Both the position numbers and the translations under genes were made by a program. This document shows positions 1 to 25,000 of a stretch of DNA of 64,000 bases, one piece after another. Location of the stretch: contig CP092881.1 of the NCBI GenBank assembly GCA_030710605.1, forward strand, positions 72,269,107 to 72,333,106, read 5' to 3'. The stretch is from Cordylochernes scorpioides (taxonomy: Eukaryota; Arthropoda; Arachnida; Pseudoscorpiones; Chernetidae). The first letter of the stretch is position 1. Each line of letters opens with the position of its first letter. The notes under the pieces were generated by a model. The model worked only from the letters and a program-made list of their open reading frames with translations, made no database searches and was not told where the DNA came from.

Positions 1-312
1 GGTTGTTATATAAATTTTACACTTTATATTTTTAATTAAATAGAACATCTTTTCATTTTTCAAATTTGAAATAGAAAGAATACAAATGGCTTCTGAAATA
101 AAAGTAATGTAACTTTTCTATAAAATAGATAAAAATAAAAGGGTATTAAAAATAGTCACAAAGAGGAATCAGCCCCAATGTTTGCCACAATTGTACGTGT
201 CAGCATTCCCTTTCAGAAGTGCTTTATATTTAGAGAGAGAGGGAGCTAGTTTAACCCTGGCTAAAAAAAAGTTCAAATAAATGGGCCCCATGATGCAACA
301 AAAAAGTTATTT
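1..312. mobile_element. Old fragment of the large pogo-like transposon
   Basis: Aligns loosely with the middle of the 58.5-kb copy (TACAAATGGCTTC, CACAAAGAGGAATCA, TTTGCC.C..T.GTACGTGT and a GGGCCC..GATGCAACAAAAA block). Cut by the window edge. Confidence 0.65.
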
Positions 313-504
313 AAACACAAGGTAATAAGACCAAAACCAAATAAATAAATAGTGTGTGATGTTTCAGTAACAGCGTTGTTATCATCTTCAGACAAAAGTA
401 CTGAATGGTTAATAAATAGCTTCAGTACTTTTGTCTGAAGATGGTAACAACACTGTTACCGAAACATCACACACTATTTATTTGGTGTTATTACCTTGTG
501 TTGT
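313..504. repeat. Hammerhead-type inverted element, subfamily A
   Basis: Inverted arms starting ACACAAGGTAATAAGACC with hammerhead-like cores in both (reverse about 358-393, forward about 438-470). The core mutations are GAAACATC and GTTATCATC. Confidence 0.75.
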
Positions 505-577
505 ATCCCAGTCTTGTTTGGCAACAACAGACTGGTGTGTTGAACGAAGCTGCTACTACACTGCCATAACTTAAAAT

Positions 578-665
578 GATCATTACAAAGATGCACTAAA
601 CAGGATCTTTGGGAGAGGCCGCTGCTTATCATAAAATAGCTCGAGGAGCATGAACTCATGGAATT
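578..665 (+). pseudogene. LINE-A 3' fragment (split by a hammerhead-type element)
   Basis: GATGCACTAAACAGGATCTT to CTCATGGAATT. It resumes at 889 and ends with GGGGATAAGAAACAACA at about 935. Confidence 0.7.
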
Positions 666-888
666 TGTAAAAAGGCACAATTTGGATTATAGATTATAAA
701 CACAAGGTGATAAGACCAAATCCAAATAAATAGTGTGTGACATTACAGTAACAGCGTTGTTACCATCTTCAGACAAAAGTATTGAATCTAGATTGAGATG
801 AATAAGATTCAGTACTTTTGTCTGAAGATGGTAACAATGCTGTTACCGTAATGTCACACACTATTTATTTGGTCTTATTACCTTGTGT
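666..888. repeat. Hammerhead-type inverted element, subfamily A, 10-bp duplication
   Basis: Inserted in a LINE 3' end. TCATGGAATT flanks both sides (656-665, 889-898). The cores are damaged (GTAATGTC). Confidence 0.8.
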
Positions 889-1094
889 TCATGGAATTCA
901 TGTAATCTTTACACAAGGGGATAAGAAACAACAATGTATGATGGGCCGTAAGATAGAGGGAAACTGATCTGGAGGTCAACACCTGACTGAAAACTGCCAA
1001 GTAGCTGAGGTGTTACACATTCTACACTACAATTTAAGGATGGTCACCAAAATGGTGAGAAAAAAAACAACAACACTACATTAATATGCCAAAC

Positions 1095-1100
1095 TTTATT
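1095..1100 (-). terminator. Likely GRB2 poly(A) signal
   Basis: On the minus strand AATAAA is followed, within about 30 bases, by a GT- then T-rich stretch (GTAGTGTTGTTG...). This is the usual cleavage and polyadenylation layout. It would give a 3' UTR of about 0.9 kb. The signal is seen; its use is inferred. Confidence 0.55.
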
Positions 1101-2008
1101 GATGCACAAAAGAAATACGTGAAAGATATATTTTTTTTAAATAACCATTTTAAAAAATAATTTTTATTTTAACAGTAAAATATATATATATTGTTGTAGA
1201 CTATATATATATAAAAGGAAATATATTTGTTTGGCAAAACTTGTATATAATATAATATATATAGGAGATGCTTTACACAATAAAAAAAAGAATTTCTATA
1301 TCTCTCTATATATAACAGAGTGGTCACTTGACGTGAGAAAAAACAAAGATTTGGAAAATAACAAAGTCTAAAATCTAGGAAGAAACTTTTTTTTAAGTAC
1401 CCTTGTATGAGCAAGCCACCAAGGCTTACAAACTTAACGTTTAGGAAAATAGAGAGCAATCGCTATATAGGAAGGAAGAAAGGAAGAGGGTGGGGTATGT
1501 ACAAGTGTTGGTTATGTACAAGAATCAGCACCAAGCACTACATAGTAGATACGTACATTGCATTGACACACAAGGCAGCGGAGACACACTAGGGTAGAGG
1601 CTAACAATCCAACAACTCCAGTGTGGTGGTGTTACAAGCCGGGCAGCTTGTGGAGAGAGAGAAAGAGTTAACTTCAAAATAAATACAAATTATATATATA
1701 TATATATATGCAATAATAATAATAATAAAAATGATGATTTTGTGACAATGTGTTATAACAATTTGGCCATTTTAAAAATTTATAACAGTAGGTATGTATA
1801 AGAAAAAACTAACAGCAAAAAGACAACAAGGAGAATATTTACACATATCGGCACAACCTTCCTTCAATCTGGCTAGTACAGGAGGGCCATACAACACTTG
1901 GCTCAATTGACAAAAAAAAACAAAGAAGCCATATAGAAATATAAAAAAGGAGAAACAACAAACAAAGAAAACACACCACCCTATGTGAGATTCAGCAGCA
2001 GCAGCAGG
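1101..2008 (-). other. Probable GRB2 3' UTR
   Basis: AT-rich stretch with TA and AAT microsatellites (1688-1708, about 1720), between the GRB2 stop codon and the nearest good poly(A) signal. No other gene is visible in it. Confidence 0.5.
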
Positions 2009-15454
<13,446 letters not shown>

Positions 15455-15942
15455 TATAAGCCTAAACTTTTTATTAAAAGAAAAATATTCTTTCTCCTCG
15501 TGTCACACCTTAATCATTAAACACTAGTGGAATCTTTGCTTTTATCGTGTTTGAAAAATGTAAACTAAAAAATAAACAAAATGATAATTGCGAAATTAAA
15601 GAAATTGGCAAACGATAATTCAGAATTTACTTAAGGTCAAGATGTTCCTTTTTGGCAGGTCAGCTAAATCAAAAATAACAAATTGAAAATATAAATTAAG
15701 TAATTTAATTTTTAAATTAAAATAACAGAAAAGTATATAAATTTGAGAGTTTGAAATTGATATATTTTGAAATAAAATTATTATTTATAATTTTATTTAT
15801 CCAATATTTTGGTCTTAGAAATTCAGTATTTGACCAATGACCAATTTATTGTATTTATTTACAAATTTAGTTTTATTGTAAACATCTTAAATTTAATATA
15901 AAGTTAAATTGATGGACATCAAGCCCTCAATTTTAAATAAAA
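15455..15942. promoter_or_regulatory. Shared divergent promoter region of GRB2 and UCP4
   Basis: These 488 bases separate two start codons that face away from each other. The stretch is very AT-rich, with no obvious CpG island and no recognisable mobile element. It must hold at least the GRB2 5' UTR and, unless UCP4 has an upstream noncoding exon, both promoters. No single TATA box or factor site stands out. Confidence 0.55.
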
Positions 15943-16015
15943 ATGAGAGATCAAACAGAAAGCTTTTTATATAAATACATTTTATCTGCCTCTGCAGCAT
16001 CGATAGCAGAAACCA
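15943..16015 (+). CDS. UCP4: UCP4 coding exon 1 (residues 1-24)
   Basis: ATG with A at -3 opens [20 protein letters not shown] and runs to IAET, aligning with the KFLLSGCAAT..AE start of other UCP4 proteins. The donor is GTGAGT in phase 1, which joins exactly to exon 2. Confidence 0.88.
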
Positions 16016-19000
16016 GTGAGTTTATCACTTATATAATGAGAAATAAAAACTATTATATAAAAATATAAATATTAGCATAAACCATAAAAACGTTTTATCG
16101 TCTGGTATATATATAAAACACACATACTTCTTCTTAATTACAATTTGTATTTATTTTTATTTATTCGTGTATTTAAACACATCTCTATAATTATAAAAGA
16201 AAATAAGACCTAATCCAAATAATTTATTAGTGTGAGACGTTTCGGCAACAACATTGTCACCATCATCAGACAAAAGAATAAAAGAATCTTTTATTATTAT
16301 AAAAATCTATTATTCTTTTGTCTGATGATGGTGACAATGTTACGATGTACTAGAGCGCCATCTGTTATCAAATTATAAAACTATTTTAGAGGCGTAATAT
16401 TCTTTTTAAAATAAAACAATTTCTACTGTCCTTACTGCGATGGAAAAATTAAAGGGAGGGCCTGGCTCATCAGTGGTGAACCCTCCCAGCGGTTTCGCCA
16501 GTTTAATCTACCATACCGCTGTTATATTGCATTTTTGGAACTTCCTTTTATAGGTGACTGTTGTAAGACTCTTGGAATGGAAAGAGTCTTACAACAGTCA
16601 CCTATAAAAGGAAGTTCCAAAAATGCAATATAACAGCGGTATGGTAGATTAAACTGGCGAAACCGCTGGGAGGGTTCACCACTGATGAGCCAGGCACTCC
16701 CTTTAATTTTTCCATCGCAGTAAGGACAGTAGAAATTGTTTTATTTTAAAAAGAATATTACGCCTCTAAAATAGTTTTATAATTTGATGGTGACAATGTT
16801 GTTGCCGAAACGTCTCGCACTAATAAATTATTTGGATTAGGTCTTATTTTCTTTTATTATAATCTATAATCCAAATTGTGCTTTATCATCTATATAATTA
16901 TGTTAATGTTTATTTTGATTTTTAATAATAACATTTTATAACTTTCCTAAAAAAGATGGCAACATTATTGTTCTCCTGAATATTTTTTTATTTTAATTCC
17001 ATCTAAAGGCATTTTCATCAATTTTAAGTACTTGTATATAATTTGTATTTGTAGAGGTTTACCTTAGCTGCAACTCCTACTGGTGATAGTATAATTACTG
17101 ATTTATAAACGCAAGGTAATAAGACCAAATCCAAATAAATAAATAGTTTGTGACATTTCGGTAACAGCATTGTTACCATCTTCAGACAAAAAGTACTGAA
17201 TGAGAAATTTTACCACAGGATTTGTCTGAAGATGGTAACAGCGTTGTTACCGAAATGTCACACACTATTTATTTATTTGGATTTGGTCTTATTACCTTGT
17301 GTTTATCTATCTATCAACATATATAGTCACGACCGTCTTTCCTCAACAATTCCTCATCTCTGTCACCGATGCGCGCGCATCATCATTATGATCATTATCA
17401 TTATCTAATGATAACAATAATAATTATTATTATATATTATTATTATTATTTTATTATCAACATATATAGTCATGACCGTCTTTCCTCAACAATTCCTCAT
17501 CGCTGTCACGGATGCGCGCGCATCATCATTATGATCATTATCTTCTATAGAAGCTTCTATCTTTATAATTATGTATATTTACAAAAAGTCAATTCGCTCG
17601 CGCCTCTAGCAGTGAAAATGAGGGGTAATACCAGCTGACCTAATGTACATGTAAAGTTTGGAGCGGGACGTTTCACAAGAGTGACATCCACGGCTCCAAT
17701 TTATAATTGTAACAAATAGTATTTGAATAAAAACATTCAATCGGGTAAAACACAGGCGTTGCCCGGGTCATTCGGCTAGTCTATATATATAAAATTGAAT
17801 GTCTGTCTGTCTTTCTGTTTGTCTGTACTCTATAGATTCAAAAACCATACATCCAATCGCCGTGAAATTTTGGGATATTATTAGGTTATCACCGGGAAGG
17901 TTTTTGAAAAATAATTTCATGAATATCTTGAATATCCTTAGAGTTATTTGCAGATTTGTAGATTTAACTCGCAAGCAGCGCCCTCATTTCGTCGATGATA
18001 ACAAGTTTTTTATCTATAAGTTTTATTATCACTAACTTTACTATCTTAAAGATTATTTATCAAAAGTAAGATTTTCTACCTATTAATTGCGCACAAGTCA
18101 AAGTTAGTTATCGAGTATTTTTCAAGGGACCGGGAAAAAATGTTCACTAGATAAAACGATGATTTTGTAATGTAGAAAATTAGGAAAGACAAAATTCAGG
18201 ATGACATGGCAATTTATTTGAGACAAGAATATTGATACAATTCCAAGGCAAGATACTATTCCTTTAACTTCTAATTACCGAAAAAACCAATTAATATTGA
18301 ATTTATTCAACTTATCGAGTATTTTTCAAGAGACCGGGAAAAAATGTTCACTTTATCGAGAGATTCAAATTTACGAGTTTCAAATTATCAAAATATATCT
18401 ATATTATTTTTTAAAATAAGTTTATAGAGAATTGTTTTAACAAATGTTCGTTAGACAAACCTTTACTTGGGTAAAACCTGGGCGAAGCCGGGTACATCCG
18501 CTAGTAATTTATAATCCAAATTGTACCTTATCAATTACTGATTTGATTCAATCTATCTCCAGAATCATAAAGACATTAGAGAAAGTGGCAATATGATTGG
18601 AATCTACAGAATCATTAACACCAGACATAATCTGATAAAAGACAATTAGGATTATAGATCATAGATACAAGAAATATAATCCAAATAATTTATAAGTGTG
18701 TGACGTTTCGACAACAGCATTGTTAACATCATCAGACAAAAGAATAAAATAAAAAAGATGCAGATGCTGGGTATCGATTCCAGTACCTTTCGCCTGCTTA
18801 TTTTATTCTTTTGTCTGATGATGGTAACAATGCTGTTACCGAAATGTTACACACTATTAAATTATTTGAATTAGGTCTTATATTTCTTGTACCAGAGATA
18901 ATAGCTACAAGAAAATAAAATCTAAACACAAGGTAATAAGTCCAAATAACCTTATTACCTTGTGTTTATAATCCAAATTGTGCCTTATCAAAATAAGACC

Positions 19001-22000
19001 TAATCCCAATAATTTAATAGTGTGTGACACTTTTGTAACATTTTTTTTTTTTTGCTTCTCCCTAGTACACTTAGTACAGGCCATGATAATCATGGTGGGT
19101 AGAAGGCGACTGCTTTTACTGTAAGTACACCACATGTCTACATATGTGAAAAGCAGTTAGACTTTTCACTTACAAATAAATATGCCAGAGCCCCATTTAG
19201 TTACTTTAACTCGACAGGACTGAATGAAAGTAACCAAACGGGGCTCTGGCACATTTGTAAGTGCAAAGTCAAACTGCTTTTCACATGTGTAGACATGTGG
19301 TGCGCTTACAGTAAAAGCAGTCGCTAACTACCCACCATGATTATCATGGCTTTGAGATAAGAAAGAAGAAGAAGAAGATGTTTACTAGGGATAATAAAAT
19401 TTAAAAAATCAAAACCAAGAGAGTTTAAAAATTCTGCTAAATTTCATTCCAAAGTTTGTACAGATGGTGTGTACTATGAATCCATACATTCCCCCACTGG
19501 GGGTCGGTGGAAGGCTGGTTAACTCGTTTGGTTTTCGACCACTACGACCCGGGTTTGATTCCCGCATTGGACACTTTTTTTTTCTGTTTTTAAAATATTT
19601 TTTTTTTAAATACTCCAATGGCCCCCGATTCTTGCAAAAGTCCAACCCCACCAGCGAGTGCAAGTAACCAAACGGGGCTATGGCACATTTGTAAGTGCAA
19701 AGTCGAACTGCTTTTCACATGTGTAGACATGTGGTGCGCTTACAGTAAAAGCAGTCGCTAAATACCCACCATGATTATCATGGCCTGTACCACGTGTACT
19801 AAGGATAAGCAAAAAAAAAAAAAGAAGTAGCTGGCATGGAAAATTAAGGTTCTCTTGGCCATGAAATCCAAAACACCCTATCTAAATGTCATTGTGCTAA
19901 GAGTCTTACCAAAATCCTATTAAAAATACTTTTTTTAAATATGAAAAAGATGATTTATACCCAATTTGAGCACTGTTTTATAAGGTTGGACCAAAACTTC
20001 GTGGTTTCTTAAAATATCTTTCTTATTAAAGGGGCAAATAATATTATTACAGAAAATACATAATAATACAATTATACAAGAAAATAAGACCTAATCTAAA
20101 TAATTTATTAGTGTGTGACGTTTCGGCAACAGCATCGTCACCATCATCAGTTTATTCTTTTGTCTGATGATGGTGACAATGTTGTTGCCGAAATGTCACA
20201 CACTAATAAATTATTTGGATTAGGTCTTATTTTCTTGTATTATAATCTATAATCCAAATTGTGCTCTATCATAATACAATTACTTTATACATAACAGCGA
20301 ATATTATTGTTATTTCAATTTTTGCAAGTGTTTACAGTCTTTTGGGATAACCTTGTATACAAGATAGGGTTTTAAACAATGTCAAAGTTGCTTCCAAATC
20401 AATCTAAACCATAAATTAAAAGAATGTACTGATGTTAAAGTATGAAAAATGCCGTATTCAGGGTAATCATAGCTGCTCTGTGGAATTGTCTTAACTATTC
20501 TTCTCTATAGAAACCTACAATTGTCATCATGACTGGGTGAAGTAGAATGTGTCTGCCTTTGTCATTAAGACTGGGAGCACTATTCAGTAGCAGGCCGTCT
20601 TAGCTCCAAAAGAAATGGCCGCCTCTGACATGAGGAACAAACGCTATGTGCAGCCGCTCCTAAAATGGAGTACAAACGCTGCTCATCCTTTATCCCAGGA
20701 TTAGGAGTCCTTACAGGGTACTATCAGCCGGGCCAGCTGAACCCAGGTTTTTCAGTGAGCTTGTTACTGCTCCTCCTTTTTCATCCAGGCTTGCGACCGG
20801 CAAAGACGGAGTTACATACAATTGTAAAAGCAAACAACTTCACCAATTCTTTTTTGCACAATGATGTCTACTAATACAGTTTTGTGTACATATTGATAGA
20901 TATACTTTTTATATATAAAATTCTATTTAATTTTTTTAAACACAAGGTAATAAGACTAAATCCAAATAAATAAATAGTGTGTGACGTTTCGGTAACAACA
21001 TTGTAACCAACTTCAGACAAAAGTTCTGAATGATAATACATCAAGTACTTTTGTCTGAAGATGGTAACAGCGTTGTTACCAAAACGTCACACACTATTTA
21101 TTTATTTGGATTTGGTCTTATTACCTTGTGTTTATAATATATAATCCAAATTTTGCCCTATCATATTTATTTATTTTCTTTCTTTCATTTTTTTATCTCT
21201 TCTTACATTTCCCTATTTCTTTTTTTTTTTTTTCATGCAAATAAACAATGAACTCTTCCATTTCTTAAAAATAATAGTTTAGGGTTCTTGTAACATTTTT
21301 TTTAATCTTGTTTATTTCTTCATATCACCTCCCTCACTTTATCTTTTATCCTTGTTTATTCATTTGAGGACATGTAGCACAGCCATCTCTGATACGAAGG
21401 TTGTCTATCATGGAACGCTCTTCACAAAATTCACAACCTCTCCCAGTCGAACTGCTTTCACATGTGTAGACATGTGGTGCGCTTACAGTAAAAAAGCAGT
21501 CGCTAATTACCTACCATGATTATCATGGCCTGTACCATGTGTACTTGGGATAAGCAAAAAAAAAAACTACCTCTCCCTCATACAAGAAAATAATACCTAA
21601 ACCAGATAATTAATTAGTGTGTGATGTTTCGGCAACAGCATTGTCACCATCATCAGGCAAAAGAATAAATGTCTTTCTTTTGTCTGATGATGGTAACAAT
21701 GCTGTTACCGAAACATCACACACTAATAAATTATTTGGATTAGGTCTTATTTTCCTGTATTATAATCTATAATCCAAATTGTGCTTTATCATACCTCTCC
21801 CTTAATTATTTCAAAGTATATTTCCTGCAAACTTCCACTTTCTTTCCATTAGGCCATTTAAAAGGCTCTATATCTACAAGGTAATAAGACCTAATCCAAA
21901 TAAATAGTGTGTGACTTTTCGGCAACAGTGTTGTTATCATCATCAGACAAAAGAATAATTTTCATTTATTCTTTTGTCTGATGATGGTAACAAAACAAAA

Positions 22001-25000
22001 TAGTTTATTGTAAAGATAGAGGCTACCTGACCAGCATTCATAGTTCTTTAAAATAAAGATACTTCGGCCAGTAAATCTTTTTATTACCTCGACATTTCGA
22101 CAAAATCTTTTGTCCTCGTCAGAAGCAAACAAAAACCAAAACATTTGGCAAGGCGTTAAAGAGAATAATTTTTAACGCCTTGCCAAATGTTTTGGTTTTT
22201 GTTTGCTCCTGACGAGGACAAAAGATTTTGTCGAAATGTCGAGGTAATAAAAAGATTTACTGGCCGAAAAGTATCTTCATTTTCAAGAAAATAGTTTATG
22301 TAAAATAGTTCTCTAGTGTTGTTGCTTGACGCAAGCATCCCATGTGGGAAAAACACGTCTGTGATTTGATGATAATAAACAACACCATTGATGACTCAGG
22401 TGTAACTTCCCACTTGCCTTATCACCAGCAATGTGCTTGATCCTTTTATACATCCTTCTCTACAGCTCCCCTGAAGGTTGGTTATTTGTTGTTTAAACAT
22501 TTCTGCAACACCCAATTTTGTGTGACTGTGGTTGTTGTTGTTGTTGTTGTGTTCAATGAAGAACCTCAGATGTCTCCATGCATCTCTATCACAGCAGCAG
22601 TAATGTCCACTATCTTGGGTGTATAAAGCTGCTGCAATGGGTCCATGTCAATTTTCTGTTGTTGTTGTCGTGTCCAATGAAGAGCCTCAGATGTCTCCAT
22701 GCATCTCTATCACAGCAGCAGTAATGTCCACTATCTTGGGTGTATAAAGCTGCTGCAATGGGTCCATGTCAATATTCTGTTGTTGTTGTCGTGTCCAATG
22801 AAGAGCCTCAGATGTCTCCATGCATCTCTATCACAGCAGCAGCAATGTCCTCTATCTTGGGTGTGTAAATCTTCTGCTCTGGGTCCATGTCAATTTTCTG
22901 CAAGGCTGCAGCCATTTATGGGCATGAAAATATGTGGGTAGGTGTTAGTTCCACACCAGGACAGTTGTTGCATGTCCTATTGGTTCTTGTGCCATCTGGA
23001 TATATTGTTATTCCTTTATAGTTTTTGTGGCTGTGGTGATTGTGTCAAGTAAGTAAACTGGTTTGTAATGAGGCTGGTTACTTTTAAATGAGGAGTTTAC
23101 CTTGATGTTTTCAGCAAGGTTTTGAATTATCTGTGTTTGGTAGTTGTGAATATCTACTTATATATTTGCCTTATTCTGTCTGTTTGTTTGTCTGTTTGTC
23201 TGAAGCTCACGGATAGAATGCGCGCTCATTGGCTGCCAGGGAACACGTGTCCTCCCTGCCCCCCTCTAGACAACCCTGTTATTCAAAAACCATACATCCA
23301 ATCGCCATGAAATTCTGGGATATTATTAGGTATATCCCCGGAAAGGTTTTCGAAAAATAATTTCTTGAATATCTTGAATATCCTTAGAGTTATTTGCAGA
23401 ATTGTAGATATAACTCGCAAGCAGCGCCGCCAGACGGTGATGAAAGCAATGGGGAGGTAACGCCATCTATGTTTGATTTTTTAAACTGTTTATATTTCTG
23501 AAGAAAAATTGAGATTGAATTAAAAGGGGGGAATTGTTAAGTTTATTAATTCAAATAATTTTTCTCTGTGTAAATAATTATGTAAATATATGAATAAATA
23601 TAAATTGATGATGATAATATTAGCTAGCATATGTTAATTAACAATTTGGCAACGTAGTTAGTGCCTTCTTGATCCTTTCTTGTTTTTTGTATTTCTTCTT
23701 AATCCTTAAATTTTACTTTTGTACTTTCTATGCATAAAGATAATATTAAAAAATATATTATATAACATTTTTCTCTTTTTTTACCCCCAAAAACACCAAC
23801 AGGGATGGTATAGTTGCATAAATGATACAAGTTTTATAACAGGTTTAAATATGGTCAAATATAATTGGAAATTTTAGTATAATATGTAAATTAATAGATC
23901 ACACGCTCTCTATTTATAACACTATCATCCCTGTTTGTTGAGAGGGGTGAGAAAACTTTGACACTGTGTATCAAATACAGTTAAACCTGTCTATAGCGCT
24001 CCCTCTTGGGACTCACCAAAATAGGGTGTTATAGAGAGGGGCTGCTATAGACAGGTTACTTTTAATGTAAATCGCATCGTACTACGTATTTAAAATCGGG
24101 CGCTATGACCACCCAAGTCAACGTTTTTAAAATATATTCGCACTCGGGTAAACCCCGGGCGTTGCCCGGGCCATTCGTCTAGTGTAAAATATGTGAACTA
24201 TAATAAAAGAAAATAAGACCAAATAATTTATTAGTGTGTGACGTTTCGGTAACAACATTGTCATCATCATCAGACAAAATGGTGACAATGTTGTTGCCAA
24301 AACGTAACACACTAATAAATTATTTGGATTAGGTCTTATTTTCTCTTATTATAATCTATAATCCAAATTGTGCTTTATCATATGTGAACACTATGTAAAA
24401 TTCACCAGGTAATAAGGCCAATTAGATCCAATCTATACGTGATTCTTTGGTAACAACATCATCAGAACACAGTACCTGGTTAGAGGAATGTAGTAGAAGT
24501 ACTTGGTAGAGGAATATATTGTAGAGGCACTTCATAGAGATATTTGATAGAGTTACACCAAGTTTCATAACACACAAGGTAATAAGACCAATACCAAAAT
24601 TGTATTTGGTCTTATTACCTTGTGTTTACAATCTATAATACTGATAAGGCACAATTTGGATTATAGATTATAAACACAAGGTAATAAGACCAAATCCATA
24701 TAAATAGATAGTGTGTGACGTTTCGGTAACAGCGTTGTTACCATCTTCAGACAAAGACAAACTTCAGACAAAGTACATTCAGTACTTTTGTCTGAAGATG
24801 GTAACAACGCTGTTACCGAAACGTCACACACTATCTATTTATTTGGATTTGGTCTTATTACCTTGTGTTTATAATCTATAATCCAAATTGTGCCTTATCA
24901 CTAAGTTTTATAGTTTACCAATGTTGGCAACAAAGTATTTTCTACTGCATTATAAAGCACAATTTGGATTATAGATTATAATACAAGAAAATAAGACCTA

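Larger units (their letters stand above)
24647..24901. repeat. Hammerhead-type inverted element, subfamily A, fullest copy
   Basis: Includes both outer ends, TGATAAGGCACAATTTGGAT and its inverse, with two mirror-image cores. Confidence 0.88.

Noticed and set aside
16454-16501. Hammerhead in the GGGAGGG foldback (minus strand CTGGC-GAAAC and CTGATGA-GCCAG)
   Set aside because: Stem II and both core blocks are present, but only 19 bases separate GAAA from CTGATGA, too few for stems I and III. The pseudoknot reading fits better.
18750-18795. tRNA fragment in the loop of a hammerhead-type element
   Set aside because: CTGGG/TCCAG can pair around a seven-base loop, but the loop lacks the TTC of a T-arm and no acceptor match is found.
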